From the NCBI GenBank assembly GCA_019118985.1, contig DWXX01000044.1, positions 1 through 45,865 on the forward strand: a stretch of DNA of 45,865 nt, written 5' to 3'. Shown one piece after another: positions 27,785 to 35,870 of the stretch. Within the stretch, counting starts at the first letter, position 1. Each line of letters begins with the position of its first letter. Source of the stretch: Candidatus Faecalibacterium faecipullorum. GTDB taxonomy: Bacteria > Bacillota > Clostridia > Oscillospirales > Ruminococcaceae. A program made the translations under genes and the position numbers. Below the pieces are notes generated by a model. That model was not told where the DNA came from and ran no database searches. It worked only from the letters and a program-made list of their open reading frames with translations.

Positions 27785-27813
27785 TTGCAAAACCGGGCTG
27801 TATCGGTTACAAT
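27785..27813 (+). promoter_or_regulatory. Promoter of the mazG-hup block
   Basis: TTGCAA (27785-27790), 17-bp spacer, TACAAT (27808-27813), 42 bp before the mazG start. Confidence 0.78.
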
Positions 27814-27855
27814 AAACTGGGATTTTGCTAAAACGGCAAAAGGGAGGACGCCCGG

Positions 27856-28587
27856 ATGGTAGACTGGCCCGAAAAGGAGCATTACGAGGCGGAGGACCTG
27901 GTCGAGATCATCCGCATCCTGCGGGATGAAAAGGACGGCTGCCCCTGGGATAAGGTCCAGACCCACCAGTCCATCCGCAAAAACTTCCTGGAAGAGACCT
28001 GCGAGGCGCTGGAAGCCATCGACGCGGACGACGCCGGGATGCTGCGGGAGGAACTGGGGGACGTGCTGATGCAGGTGGCCTTCCACGCCGTGCTGGAGGA
28101 AGAGCAGGGCCGCAGCACCTTTTCGGACATCTGCCGTGAGGTCTGCGAGAAGCTGGTCTACCGCCACCCCCACGTCTTTGCCTCGTCGGCGGCGCGCGGC
28201 GCCGGTATAAACGGCTGGGACGCGCTCAAAAATAAGGAAAAGGGCCGCCGCACCCTGGCGGATGAGCTGGACAGCGTCCCCGCCACCCTGCCGGCGCTGA
28301 TGCGGGCCCAAAAGCTGCAGAAGCGGGCGTCGGGCCACGGCGTCGGCCCCGCGGGCCAGACGGAGGCGCTGGCAGACCTCGGCAGGGCGCAGGCGCGCTG
28401 GCAGGCGGCCGCCGCGGCCGACTGCCCCCGGGAGGAAAAGGCGCAGGCCGCCGGCGCGCTGCTGTTCGCGGCGGCGCAGTCCATCCGCCTGGCCGGCCTG
28501 GACGCGGAAGAGGCCCTGACATTCGCATCCAAGGCGTACTGCAAGGCGCTGGAAGGCGGGCAGGACGCTGCAAAAGAAACGAACTGA
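27856..28587 (+). CDS. mazG: Nucleoside triphosphate pyrophosphohydrolase MazG
   Basis: House-cleaning enzyme that hydrolyses (d)NTPs, including non-canonical ones, to monophosphates, 243 residues. The first all-alpha MazG domain has CPWDKVQTHQSIRKNFLEETCEALEAID and EELGDVLMQVAFHA, with the Glu and Asp metal ligands (EExxE...ExxD). It then continues FVYRHPHVF-like (LVYRHPHVFAS), GWDALKNKEK. The C-terminal second MazG domain is poorly conserved and Ala-rich, so only one active site may remain (inference). AAAGGGAGG precedes the ATG. It heads the conserved block mazG-hup-rqcP-yabP-yabQ-divIC-yabR. Confidence 0.92.
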   Translation: MVDWPEKEHYEAEDLVEIIRILRDEKDGCPWDKVQTHQSIRKNFLEETCEALEAIDADDAGMLREELGDVLMQVAFHAVLEEEQGRSTFSDICREVCEKLVYRHPHVFASSAARGAGINGWDALKNKEKGRRTLADELDSVPATLPALMRAQKLQKRASGHGVGPAGQTEALADLGRAQARWQAAAAADCPREEKAQAAGALLFAAAQSIRLAGLDAEEALTFASKAYCKALEGGQDAAKETN

Positions 28588-28608
28588 ACTGACTGGGAGG
28601 TAACTACT

Positions 28609-28878
28609 ATGACCAAAGCCGATCTGACTGCACAGGTAGCGGCCAACACCGATATGACCAAGAAGGACGCCGACAAGGCGGTCAACGCCGTCTTTGAGGC
28701 ACTCAGCCGGGCGCTCGCCAACGGGGAGAAGGTCACCATCTCGGGCTTCGGCACCTTTGAAGTGCGCGAGCGGGCCGAGCGGCAGGGCATCAACCCCCGC
28801 ACCCAGGAGCCCATCACCATCGCCGCGTCCCGCAGCATCGTATTCAAGCAGGGCAAGGCGCTCAAGGATTCCCTGTGA
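28609..28878 (+). CDS. hup: DNA-binding protein HU
   Basis: Histone-like nucleoid protein, 89 residues, dimeric. MTKADLTAQVAANTDMTKKDADKAVNAVF forms the helical part. ISGFGTFEVRERAERQGINPRTQEPITIAASRSIVFKQGKALKDSL contains the beta arm with the DNA-intercalating Pro in NPRTQEPI. GGGAGGT lies 8 nt before the ATG. It follows mazG closely, as in many Clostridia, and is followed by a strong terminator, so it is probably expressed more highly than the genes downstream. Confidence 0.96.
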   Translation: MTKADLTAQVAANTDMTKKDADKAVNAVFEALSRALANGEKVTISGFGTFEVRERAERQGINPRTQEPITIAASRSIVFKQGKALKDSL

Positions 28879-28897
28879 TCATCCGCTGAACCGTACC

Positions 28898-28930
28898 GCT
28901 GCCGGCGTGCTGAGCGCCGGCGGCTTTTTT
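28898..28930 (+). terminator. Terminator after hup
   Basis: Stem GCCGGCG (28901-28907) with CGCCGGC (28915-28921), extended by flanking GC pairs, then six T. No new promoter is obvious before rqcP, so readthrough may feed the genes behind it. Confidence 0.85.
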
Positions 28931-28959
28931 GTGCATCACAACCAGCAAAGGAGCATCGT

Positions 28960-29205
28960 ATGCGTTTGGACAAATATCTCAAGGTCTCCCGCCTGATCAA
29001 GCGGCGGACCGTCGCCAACGAGGTGGCCGACGCCGGCCGCATCCTCATCAACGGCAAGGTGGCCAAAGCCAGCGCCGCCGTCGCCCCGGGGGATGTCATC
29101 GAGATCACCTTCGGCAACCGGCCGGTCAAGGTGCGGGTCCTCTCGGACGCCGAGCCCCGCACCAAAGACGTCGCCCGGGAGATGTACGAGATCATCCCCG
29201 ACTGA
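28960..29205 (+). CDS. rqcP: RqcP (YabO), S4-domain ribosome quality-control factor
   Basis: An 81-residue protein that is almost entirely an S4 RNA-binding domain: MRLDKYLKVSRLIKRRTVANEVADAGRILINGKVAKASAAVAPGDVIEITFG. In Bacillus, RqcP binds stalled 50S subunits with RqcH and helps add C-terminal alanine tails. The rqcH partner is not in the window. AAAGGAG lies 8 nt upstream of the ATG. Its position between hup and yabP is the conserved one. Confidence 0.92.
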   Translation: MRLDKYLKVSRLIKRRTVANEVADAGRILINGKVAKASAAVAPGDVIEITFGNRPVKVRVLSDAEPRTKDVAREMYEIIPD

Positions 29206-29257
29206 CATAACCCCGCCCCCCGCCGCATAGATTGACGGTGACAAGGGGGCGATGGGG

Positions 29258-29539
29258 ATGGAAAAGCAGACCGAACGGCCGGCCGCCGCGCCGCACGACC
29301 TGATCCTGGAAGGGCGGAGCCATCTGACCGTCACCGGGGTGCGGCGGGTGCTGCGCTGCGACGCCGACGGCGCCGCCATCGAGACGGCGGACTGCCTGCT
29401 CACCCTCTCGGGGGCGGAGATCAGCGTCACCGCCCTCGACCTCGAGCGGGGGGAGGCGAAGCTGTCGGGGCGGTTCGACGCCTTTGAATACGCCGAAGCC
29501 CGCACCCCGGGCGGCCTGCTGCGCCGCCTGCTGCGCTGA
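29258..29539 (+). CDS. yabP: Sporulation protein YabP
   Basis: A 93-residue protein of the YabP/YqfC family, made in the mother cell in Bacillus. HDLILEGRSHLTVTGVRRVLRCDADGAAIETADCLLTLSGAEISVTALDLERGEAKLSGRFDAFEYAE matches the whole family domain (an all-beta repeat with LxIxGxxxVxxxD). The second of two in-frame ATGs (29258) is preferred: AAGGGGG lies about 8 nt upstream, whereas 29252 would leave only 2 nt. Its last base overlaps the start of yabQ. Its presence points to an endospore programme. Confidence 0.88.
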   Translation: MEKQTERPAAAPHDLILEGRSHLTVTGVRRVLRCDADGAAIETADCLLTLSGAEISVTALDLERGEAKLSGRFDAFEYAEARTPGGLLRRLLR

Positions 29540-29982
29540 TGGCCGCCGCGCCGGCCCTCTGGCAGACCGGGTGGGAGCTGCTGTGCTGCCTGTACCTGGG
29601 CGGGCTGGTGGGCGCGCTGCGGGCCCTTGCCCCCGGGCGGGGGCGGGGGGCGGTGCTGCCCGATTTAGTGCTGGTGGGGATGCTGCTGCTCTTTCTGCAG
29701 AGCTACGCCGCCGGCTACAGCGCCGCCGGCACCCTGCGGTGGTACATGGGGGCCGCCGGCTTTGCGGGGGCGCTGGCCGCCCACGCTTTGCTGGACCCGC
29801 TGACCGGGCGGCTGCGGCGCGCCCTGCTGCGCCCGCTGCGCCGCCTGCGGCACGGGCTCCTTTGCCCCCGTTTTGTGTCTCTGCGGGCCCGCCGCGCCCC
29901 AAAATGCGCAAAAACGGCGGCAGAAAATCAAAAAAAGAGCTTGCCAAAGCAGCCGCATCTGTTGTATAATTCAAACGTGTAA
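29539..29982 (+). CDS. yabQ: Spore cortex biosynthesis protein YabQ
   Basis: A 147-residue membrane protein with about four helices (LLCCLYLGGLVGALRAL, VLPDLVLVGMLLLFLQSYA, WYMGAAGFAGALAAHALL and flanking segments) and a basic C-terminal tail. Sequence is weakly conserved in this family, so the call rests on topology, length and its place between yabP and divIC. In Bacillus, YabQ is needed for spore cortex formation. The 3' end contains the promoter for divIC. Confidence 0.8.
   Translation: MAAAPALWQTGWELLCCLYLGGLVGALRALAPGRGRGAVLPDLVLVGMLLLFLQSYAAGYSAAGTLRWYMGAAGFAGALAAHALLDPLTGRLRRALLRPLRRLRHGLLCPRFVSLRARRAPKCAKTAAENQKKSLPKQPHLLYNSNV
29941..29970 (+). promoter_or_regulatory. Promoter for divIC-yabR inside the yabQ 3' end
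   Basis: TTGCCA (29941-29946), 18-bp spacer, consensus TATAAT (29965-29970). It allows the cell-division gene to be expressed independently of the sporulation genes before it. Confidence 0.72.
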
Positions 29983-30026
29983 CAGCACGGTTGCGCAATC
30001 AAGTTCGATCCGGGAGGCAGGGCAGA

Positions 30027-30323
30027 ATGGCACGGAACCGTAAAAAAGCCAAGACGCTGTGGTGGGGCATCTCCCGCCTGTTTTTCGTGCTGCTGCTGCT
30101 CAGCATGCTGGCGGCGTATGTCTCCAACCAGGTGACCATCAGCTCCAAGCAGGCTGAACTGGACGCCCTCAACGGGCAGATCGCCCAGCAGCAGGCCGAA
30201 AACGAGGAGCTGGAGCGTATCCTCAGCGGCGACCACGACGAGATCGTCGAGTGGATCGCGCGGGATTCCTACGGCTATGCGGCCCCCAACGAGCGGATCA
30301 TCGTCGATATTTCGGGCAACTGA
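30027..30323 (+). CDS. divIC: Septum formation initiator DivIC/FtsB-like protein
   Basis: Divisome protein of 98 residues. It has a short basic cytoplasmic N-terminus (MARNRKKAKTLWW), one membrane helix (LFFVLLLLSMLAAYVS) and a coiled coil (ISSKQAELDALNGQIAQQQAENEELERIL). A small conserved end follows (IEWIAR-like, VEWIARDSYGYAAPNERIIVD). DivIC pairs with FtsL and DivIB at the septum. ATG 30027 is chosen because GGGAGG lies about 8 nt upstream; the longer frame has no fitting site. Position and order are conserved in Firmicutes. Confidence 0.92.
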   Translation: MARNRKKAKTLWWGISRLFFVLLLLSMLAAYVSNQVTISSKQAELDALNGQIAQQQAENEELERILSGDHDEIVEWIARDSYGYAAPNERIIVDISGN

Positions 30324-30396
30324 GGCTGGTTCTTGCGGCGGGCCGCCCTCTGGGCGCGGCCCCGACACCACTGGGCAGAAGAAAGGGTATACAGCT

Positions 30397-30900
30397 TTGA
30401 TAGAGGTCGGTAATATTTTCGAAGGCCGGGTCACCGGCATCAAGCCCTTCGGCGCATTTGTGGCCCTCCCCGAGGGAAGGGTGGGCATGGTCCATATTTC
30501 GGAGGTCTCCAACTCCTATGTGCAGGACATCGCGGCGGTGCTGCATGAAGGGGAGACGGTCAAGGTCAAGGTGATCAGCATCTCCCCCGAGGGGAAGATC
30601 GCCCTGTCCATCAAGCAGCTGCTGCCCCCGCCCGAGCGCCCCGCCCGGGAGGGACGCGGCCCCCGCCCCGACCGCCCGCGGGACAACCGCGGCGGCCCCC
30701 GCGGCGCTAAGCGCCCCGCGCGGGACGACGGGCCCCGCGTCTGGCAGCCCCGCCCCCCCGCAAAGAGCGACAACCTCTCCTTTGAGGATATGATGAGCCG
30801 CTTCAAGAGCCAGAGCGAATCGAAGCTGGCCGACCTCGACCACGAGTCGGGGGGCCGCCGGGGCGGCTCTGCCTCCCGCGGGCGGCGGGGCGGCCGCTGA
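30397..30900 (+). CDS. yabR: S1-domain RNA-binding protein, YabR/CvfD type
   Basis: 167 residues: an S1 domain at the N-terminus (LIEVGNIFEGRVTGIKPFGAFVALPEGRVGMVHISEVSNSYVQDI...VKVKVISISPEGKIALSIK), then a long Arg/Gly/Pro-rich disordered tail, a short conserved SFEDMMSRFKSQSESKLADLD segment and a Gly/Arg end. The family binds RNA and ribosomes. The start is the TTG at 30397 with GAAAGGG 9 nt upstream; the longer frame back to 30277 lies inside divIC. It is the usual last gene of this block and is followed by a terminator. Confidence 0.87.
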   Translation: MIEVGNIFEGRVTGIKPFGAFVALPEGRVGMVHISEVSNSYVQDIAAVLHEGETVKVKVISISPEGKIALSIKQLLPPPERPAREGRGPRPDRPRDNRGGPRGAKRPARDDGPRVWQPRPPAKSDNLSFEDMMSRFKSQSESKLADLDHESGGRRGGSASRGRRGGR

Positions 30901-30935
30901 GCGCGCCGCGCAAACCGAACAGGACGCAACACCCG

Positions 30936-30966
30936 GGCCTGCCCCCTGCGGGGCGGGCCTGTTTTA
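30936..30966 (+). terminator. Terminator after yabR
   Basis: Stem GGCCTGCCCC (30936-30945) with GGGGCGGGCC (30950-30959), one G-U pair, then TGTTTTA. Confidence 0.8.
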
Positions 30967-31000
30967 TGCCCCTGCGGGCAGAATCAGAAAGGAAGTACCC

Positions 31001-32227
31001 ATGTCTGCAACCTATGAACTGATCGCACCCTGCTTTTTTGGCTGCGAGTCCACCGCCGCCTTCGAGCTGCGGCGGCTGGGCGCCGAGGACCTGCGGGTCA
31101 CCGACGGGCGGCTGACTTTCCGCGGCGGGGCCGAGATGATCGCCGCCGCCAACCTCAATCTGCGCTCGGCCGAGCGGGTGCTGCTGCTGCTTGCCAGTTA
31201 CAAGGCCGACACCTTCGACGAGCTGTTCGACGGGGTGTACGCCATCCCGTGGGAAGAGCTGCTGCCCGCCGACGCGGCCTTCCCGGTCAAGGGGTCGTCG
31301 CTGAACAGCAAGCTGAGCAGCGTGCCGGCCTGTCAGCGGATCATCAAGAAGGCCATGGTCAAGCGGCTGATGCACGGGCATAAGACCTCGGTGCTGCCCG
31401 AGACCGGCAGCGCGTACCAGGTGCAGTTTTTGCTCCGCAAGGACCTGTGCGAGATCATGCTGGACACAAGCGGCGAGGGCCTGCACAAGCGCGGCTACCG
31501 CCGCAATGCCATGGAGGCCCCCCTGCGGGAGACGTTAGCCGCCACCATCGCCGACCTGGGCCGGGTACGGCGGGACAGCCGGGTGGAGGACCCCTTCTGC
31601 GGCAGCGGCACCCTGGTCATCGAGGCGGCGCAGAAGGCGCTGAACATGGCCCCCGGCCTGCAGCGGCGGTTCGCGGCCGAGCGGTACAGCTTCATCCCGC
31701 AGCAGGTCTGGGCGCAGCAGCGGCAGAAGGCCCTGGCCGACATCCGGCAGGACGCCGCCTTCGAGGGGGTGGGGTACGACATCGACCCCGCCGCCGTCGA
31801 GCTGGCCCGGGCCAACGCCCGTTTGGCCGGCGTGGACCACCGCTGCCGCTTCGAGGTGGCTGACGTGGCCGTCTTTGCCCCGGCGGCGGAGAGCATCGTC
31901 CTGACCAACCCCCCCTACGGCGAGCGGATGAGCACCATCGAGGGGGCCGCCCGGCTGGCAAAGACCTTCGGCCGGCAGATGGAGGCCCATCCCTGCGCGG
32001 GGGTGTACGTCATCACCGCCGACATGGAGTTTGAGGCCCACTACGGCCGCCGTGCGGTCAAGCGCCGCAAGATGTACAACGGTATGATCCCCTGCCAGGT
32101 ATACATGTACTACAGCGCGCCGGCCGGCAGGGCCGCCCGCCCCATGCCGAAAGAGGGCTTCGACGGGCGGCGGGGGCGTCCGTCGGCCGCGGCGGAGGGC
32201 GCAAAGGGGCCGGCAGCCGACAAATGA
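31001..32227 (+). CDS. THUMP-domain class I SAM-dependent RNA methyltransferase (YpsC/RlmL-like)
   Basis: Predicted N2-guanine methyltransferase of 23S rRNA (E. coli RlmL position), 408 residues. The N-terminal THUMP region spans about 1-165, beginning YELIAPCFFGCESTAAFELRRLG. The methyltransferase domain has DPFCGSGTLVIEAA (SAM-binding; preceded by RVE), GYDIDPAAVELARANA and the catalytic NPPYGERM motif. The C-terminal 40 residues are low complexity, basic and Ala/Gly-rich. AAAGGAAG precedes the ATG. No clear promoter or strong terminator of its own is seen. Confidence 0.9.
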   Translation: MSATYELIAPCFFGCESTAAFELRRLGAEDLRVTDGRLTFRGGAEMIAAANLNLRSAERVLLLLASYKADTFDELFDGVYAIPWEELLPADAAFPVKGSSLNSKLSSVPACQRIIKKAMVKRLMHGHKTSVLPETGSAYQVQFLLRKDLCEIMLDTSGEGLHKRGYRRNAMEAPLRETLAATIADLGRVRRDSRVEDPFCGSGTLVIEAAQKALNMAPGLQRRFAAERYSFIPQQVWAQQRQKALADIRQDAAFEGVGYDIDPAAVELARANARLAGVDHRCRFEVADVAVFAPAAESIVLTNPPYGERMSTIEGAARLAKTFGRQMEAHPCAGVYVITADMEFEAHYGRRAVKRRKMYNGMIPCQVYMYYSAPAGRAARPMPKEGFDGRRGRPSAAAEGAKGPAADK

Positions 32228-32373
32228 CCAGCCCTTCAAGCCCGGAAACACCATCAAATAAGTCGGGAAATGGAACAGGTCAAGTTTGACGCTCATACAT
32301 TGAAAATAGGCGGTATCCCGGCACGCAACCGAACTTTTTCGGTGAGAAACTTGAAAGACTTGCCAAATAGCAA

Positions 32374-32402
32374 TTGCATCTCGGGCCAAAATCGATTATA
32401 CT
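32374..32402 (+). promoter_or_regulatory. Promoter of the DUF5685-like operon
   Basis: TTGCAT (32374-32379), 17-bp spacer, TATACT (32397-32402). The rest of the 225-bp gap after the methyltransferase gene holds only a small CCGAA-CTTT-TTCGG hairpin (about 32330-32345). Confidence 0.8.
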
Positions 32403-32452
32403 AAGAGCAGCGAGGGCCAGCGAGGCCCGCACTGTATGGGAGGCAGAGGGTC

Positions 32453-33325
32453 ATGACGACAGGCAAGCTCCACCCCTATCTGCCGGAGCTTTCGATCCGG
32501 GATTACAATACCTACCTGCGCTATATGCGCGGGGTGGCCTATCAGACGTATCTTGATTACGGCATGGTGACCTACGGCGTTTTGCCAAACAAGGGCGGCG
32601 TGCTGGCGCTGCTGGCCGACAGCCTGGCGGGGCGGCAGGCCACCTGCCGCAGCGTGCGGCTGCCCGGCAGCCTGATGCATGTGCCCATCATGTGCCAGAC
32701 CCGGGGCATCCGGCTGGCGGCGCAGATCGACGTGCTGATGAACTGGCACCGCCTGCAGGACCGCCGCAGCGAAGAGCTGCCCCTGGCCCAGAAGCTGGAA
32801 AAGGTGACCCAGCGCCTGACCTTGCAGAACGCCTTCCAGAAGGCTGCCGAAGAGGAGCCCGCCCTCGAGCGGATCTTCTGCCAGCAGCAGGCCCAGGCCA
32901 TCGCGCAGCAGCAGCTGCGGGGCCAGAACTATGCCGTCGCCTCTGAGCCTATGAGCAACGTCTACGGGGCACTGTTCTCGCTGCTCGCCTCCGACGACCC
33001 GGTACAGCGGAAAAATATGCGCTACATCGGCAGCTGCATCGGCAAGGCGTTCTACCTGCTGGACAAGGCGCAGCGCCACGAGCAGGACAAAAAAGAGGAC
33101 CGCTACAACGTCTTTCTGGCCAACGGCCTGAGCCGCGAGGCCGCGCAGGAGAACGCCCGCCGCCAGGCCATCGCCGCCATCAACGACTTGTCCCGGGTGT
33201 ACAGCCTGATGGACTTCAAACTGAACCGGTCCCTGCTGGACAACATCATGATCCTGGGCCTGCGGGACGCCGTCGACCCACTGGAGCACGGCGGGTGGGA
33301 CCTGGATTGGGAGCTCCCTTCATGA
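32453..33325 (+). CDS. DUF5685-like protein without the usual cysteines
   Basis: A soluble, mostly helical protein of 290 residues. The N-terminus (LHPYLPELSIRDYNTYLRYMRGVAYQTYLDYGMVTYGVLPNKGGVLALLADSLAG) follows the DUF5685 pattern of Firmicutes, in which a Y-C-G-L-C segment sits where this protein has Y-M-R-G-V-A, so the presumed metal Cys are lost. The helical middle (ALFSLLASDDPVQRKNMRYIGSCIGKAFYLLDKAQRHEQDKKEDRYNVF) and SLLDNIMILGLRDAV near the C-terminus also fit. Family function is unknown. The stop overlaps the start of the next gene by four bases. The family call is from memory of the pattern and is moderate. Confidence 0.5.
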   Translation: MTTGKLHPYLPELSIRDYNTYLRYMRGVAYQTYLDYGMVTYGVLPNKGGVLALLADSLAGRQATCRSVRLPGSLMHVPIMCQTRGIRLAAQIDVLMNWHRLQDRRSEELPLAQKLEKVTQRLTLQNAFQKAAEEEPALERIFCQQQAQAIAQQQLRGQNYAVASEPMSNVYGALFSLLASDDPVQRKNMRYIGSCIGKAFYLLDKAQRHEQDKKEDRYNVFLANGLSREAAQENARRQAIAAINDLSRVYSLMDFKLNRSLLDNIMILGLRDAVDPLEHGGWDLDWELPS

Positions 33326-33876
33326 AACGACAGAATACAAGCTGGCCGGTCGCCCTCTGCGGGGTGACCGCCGCCCTCTCGACGGCGCTGATGCTGCTGG
33401 GGGCCATCCTTCCCATCGCGATGTTCATTGCCCCCGCCGTCGGGGGCATTTTTATCGGCGTGGTGGCTGTGGAATGCGGCCGCCGCTGGGCCTGGACGGC
33501 CTACGCCGCCGCAAGCGTGCTGGGGCTGCTCTTTGTCCCGGACAAGGAGACCGCCCTCTTTTTCGTCCTGCTGCTGGGGTATTACCCTCTGGTCAAGCCC
33601 CGGCTGGACCGTCTGCGCCCCGCCGCGCTGCGGGTGGGGGCCAAGCTGCTGCTCTGCAACGGGGCGGCGGCGGTGCTCTATGCGGGGATGCTGCTCTTCT
33701 TCCCCGGCGGCGAGGCGGCGGGGGAGCTGCGGGCCGCGGCCCTCATCCTGGGCGCCGCCACACTGCTGATGGGCAACGTGGCCTTCCTGCTGTTTGACCG
33801 GGCGCTGGCCAATCTCCTGCGGGTCTACCGCCTGCTGTGGCAGCCACGGCTGCACAAAATGCTGGGCCGGCGCTGA
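33322..33876 (+). CDS. Six-helix integral membrane protein, function unknown
   Basis: 184 residues with about six predicted membrane helices (WPVALCGVTAALSTALMLLGAI, LPIAMFIAPAVGGIFIGVVAV, AWTAYAAASVLGLLFV, ALFFVLLLGYYPLV, GAKLLLCNGAAAVLYAGMLL, ALILGAATLLMGNVAFLLF). A charged segment RRWAWT and a Pro-Asp-Lys-Glu turn (VPDKETA) lie between them. ATG 33322 overlaps the DUF5685-like stop (ATGA), so the two are coupled. The layout resembles ECF-type substrate-binding S components or small uncharacterised clostridial membrane proteins, but no signature decides. Confidence 0.65.
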   Translation: MKRQNTSWPVALCGVTAALSTALMLLGAILPIAMFIAPAVGGIFIGVVAVECGRRWAWTAYAAASVLGLLFVPDKETALFFVLLLGYYPLVKPRLDRLRPAALRVGAKLLLCNGAAAVLYAGMLLFFPGGEAAGELRAAALILGAATLLMGNVAFLLFDRALANLLRVYRLLWQPRLHKMLGRR

Positions 33877-33895
33877 CCGGCTGCATCAGCCCGCC

Positions 33896-33924
33896 TTGCG
33901 CCGCATCTCCTTTTGTGATAGAAT
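33896..33924 (+). promoter_or_regulatory. Promoter of glmS
   Basis: TTGCGC (33896-33901), 17-bp spacer, TAGAAT (33919-33924) with an extended -10 TG at 33916-33917. It leaves a leader of only about 55 nt, too short for a glmS ribozyme. Confidence 0.75.
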
Positions 33925-33984
33925 GCAGCTGAGCGGGGGGCCCGGGCGGGCCTGCCGCCGTCATAGAGGGAGGTGCATTTGTAT

Positions 33985-35805
33985 ATGTGTGGTATCGTAG
34001 GCTATGTGGGCGCGCGCAGCGCCCAGGACGTATTGCTGGATGGGCTGACCAAACTGGAATACCGCGGCTACGACTCGGCGGGGGTGGCCCTCGCCGTCGC
34101 GGGAGGCATCCGGGTGGTCAAGACCAAGGGGCGGCTGACCGCCCTGCGGGCCCGTCTGGACGGGGCGGGGCTGCCGGTGGCCCACTGCGGCATCGGGCAC
34201 ACCCGCTGGGCCACCCACGGGGAACCCAGCGATGTGAACAGCCACCCCCATTCCACCCCGTATGTCAGCATCGTCCACAACGGCATCATCGAGAATTACG
34301 GCGCCCTCAAGGAGATGCTGGAGGCCCGGGGTTATGCCTTTGTCAGCGAGACTGACACCGAGGTGCTGGTCAAATTGATCGACAGCTGCTACCACGGCGA
34401 GCCCCTGCGGGCCCTGACCGAGGCCCTGGCCCGGGTGCGGGGCAGCTACGCCCTGGCCGTCCTGTTCAGCGACTGGCCCGACACCCTCTTCGCCGTCCGG
34501 CGGGAGAGCCCCCTCATCGTGGGTTATGGGGAAGGGGAGAACTTCCTGGCGTCGGACATCCCCGCCATCCTCAAGTATACCCGCAGCTACAGCGTCCTGG
34601 AAGAAGGGGATATGGTGGTCTGCAAGGCCGGCGGGGTGGCCTTCTACGATGAGTTCGGCCGGCCGACCGAGCGGCAGCGCCTGACCGCCGACTGGGACGT
34701 CGAGGCGGCCGAAAAGGGGGGCTACCCCCACTTCATGCTCAAGGAGATCAACGAGCAGCCGGCGGCCATCGCCGCGACGGTGGGCCCCCGGGTGGAGGAC
34801 GGCATGCCCGACCTGCGCATCCCGGCACTGAGCGACGAGCGGCTGGCCGCCATCCGGCGGGTCCATCTGGTGGCCTGCGGCACCGCCATGCACGCCGGCA
34901 TGGTGGGCAAAGCCGCCATCGAAAAGCTGGCCCGCCTGCCCGCCGAGGTGGACATCGCCAGCGAGTTCCGCTACCGGGACCCCATCCTCAGCCCGGAGGA
35001 CCTGGTAATCATCATCAGCCAGTCGGGGGAGACCAGCGACACCCTGGCCGCCCTCAAGCTGGCTAAGAGCCGCGGGGTGCCGGTGCTGGCCATCGTCAAT
35101 GTGGTGGGCAGCTCGATCGCGCGGGCGGCCGACTGGGTGATGTACACCTACGCCGGGCCTGAGATCGCGGTGGCCTCCACCAAGGCGTATATGGTGCAGA
35201 TGTGCGTGCTCTACCTCTTTGCGCTGCGGCTGGCCTATGCCCGCGGCAAGCTGACCGAGGCCGAGACCCGCCGCTACACCGCCGAGCTGCAGCGCGCCCC
35301 CGAGGTCATCCGCCCGCGGCTGGATGACTGTGAGTATATCAAGTACCTGGCAAGCCTGTTTGTAAACACCCAGAGCTGCTTTTTCATCGGGCGGGGGTTC
35401 GATTACGCCCTCTCGCTGGAGGGCAGCCTCAAGCTGAAGGAGATCAGCTACGTCCACTCCGACGCCTACGCGGCGGGGGAGCTCAAGCACGGCACCATCA
35501 GCCTGGTGACCGACGGCGTGCCGGTCATCGCCCTGGCTACCCAGCACGCCGTGTTTGAAAAGACCCTCTCCAACGCGCGGGAGACCAAGAGCCGCGGGGC
35601 GCGGGTGCTGCTCTTCACCACCAGAGATGCGGCAGTGCCCGACGGCATCGCCGACTACATCGTCCGGCTGGACGAATATGAGGACATCTTGATGCCGTTG
35701 CAGCTGATCGTGCCGCTGCAGCTGTTCGCCTACTACATGGCGGTGCTGCGCGGCTGCGACGTCGACAAGCCCCGCAACCTGGCCAAGAGCGTGACCGTCG
35801 AATAA
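33985..35805 (+). CDS. glmS: Glutamine-fructose-6-phosphate aminotransferase (isomerizing)
   Basis: First step of amino-sugar and peptidoglycan precursor synthesis, 606 residues. The N-terminal glutamine amidotransferase begins MCGIVGYVG, where Cys must be residue 2 to become the N-terminal nucleophile after Met removal; this fixes ATG 33985 and rejects the in-frame GTG at 33973. GGGAGG lies about 11 nt upstream. HTRWATHGEPS and HNGIIENY follow. Two SIS sugar-isomerase domains have ACGTAMHAGMVGK, SQSGETSDTLAAL, AGELKHG and the C-terminal DKPRNLAKSVTVE, the classic GlmS end. It has its own promoter and terminator. Confidence 0.97.
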   Translation: MCGIVGYVGARSAQDVLLDGLTKLEYRGYDSAGVALAVAGGIRVVKTKGRLTALRARLDGAGLPVAHCGIGHTRWATHGEPSDVNSHPHSTPYVSIVHNGIIENYGALKEMLEARGYAFVSETDTEVLVKLIDSCYHGEPLRALTEALARVRGSYALAVLFSDWPDTLFAVRRESPLIVGYGEGENFLASDIPAILKYTRSYSVLEEGDMVVCKAGGVAFYDEFGRPTERQRLTADWDVEAAEKGGYPHFMLKEINEQPAAIAATVGPRVEDGMPDLRIPALSDERLAAIRRVHLVACGTAMHAGMVGKAAIEKLARLPAEVDIASEFRYRDPILSPEDLVIIISQSGETSDTLAALKLAKSRGVPVLAIVNVVGSSIARAADWVMYTYAGPEIAVASTKAYMVQMCVLYLFALRLAYARGKLTEAETRRYTAELQRAPEVIRPRLDDCEYIKYLASLFVNTQSCFFIGRGFDYALSLEGSLKLKEISYVHSDAYAAGELKHGTISLVTDGVPVIALATQHAVFEKTLSNARETKSRGARVLLFTTRDAAVPDGIADYIVRLDEYEDILMPLQLIVPLQLFAYYMAVLRGCDVDKPRNLAKSVTVE

Positions 35806-35812
35806 AACAAGA

Positions 35813-35839
35813 CCCCGCCTTGCGAAAAGGCGGGGTTTT
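35813..35839. terminator. Terminator between convergent glmS and the Big2 gene
   Basis: Stem CCCCGCCTT (35813-35821) with AAGGCGGGG (35827-35835), then TTTTG. The left side is A-rich (AATAAAACAAGA), so it can also stop the minus-strand island transcript. Confidence 0.85.
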
Positions 35840-35870
35840 GCTTTGGTAAGATTCTATCAGATGGCCTGCA

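Noticed and set aside
28931..28959. Separate promoter for rqcP
   Set aside because: The 29-bp gap after the hup terminator holds only the ribosome binding site; no -35/-10 pair fits.
33877..33984. glmS ribozyme/riboswitch in the glmS leader
   Set aside because: The promoter at 33896-33924 leaves only about 55 nt before the start codon and none of the conserved ribozyme core is seen.
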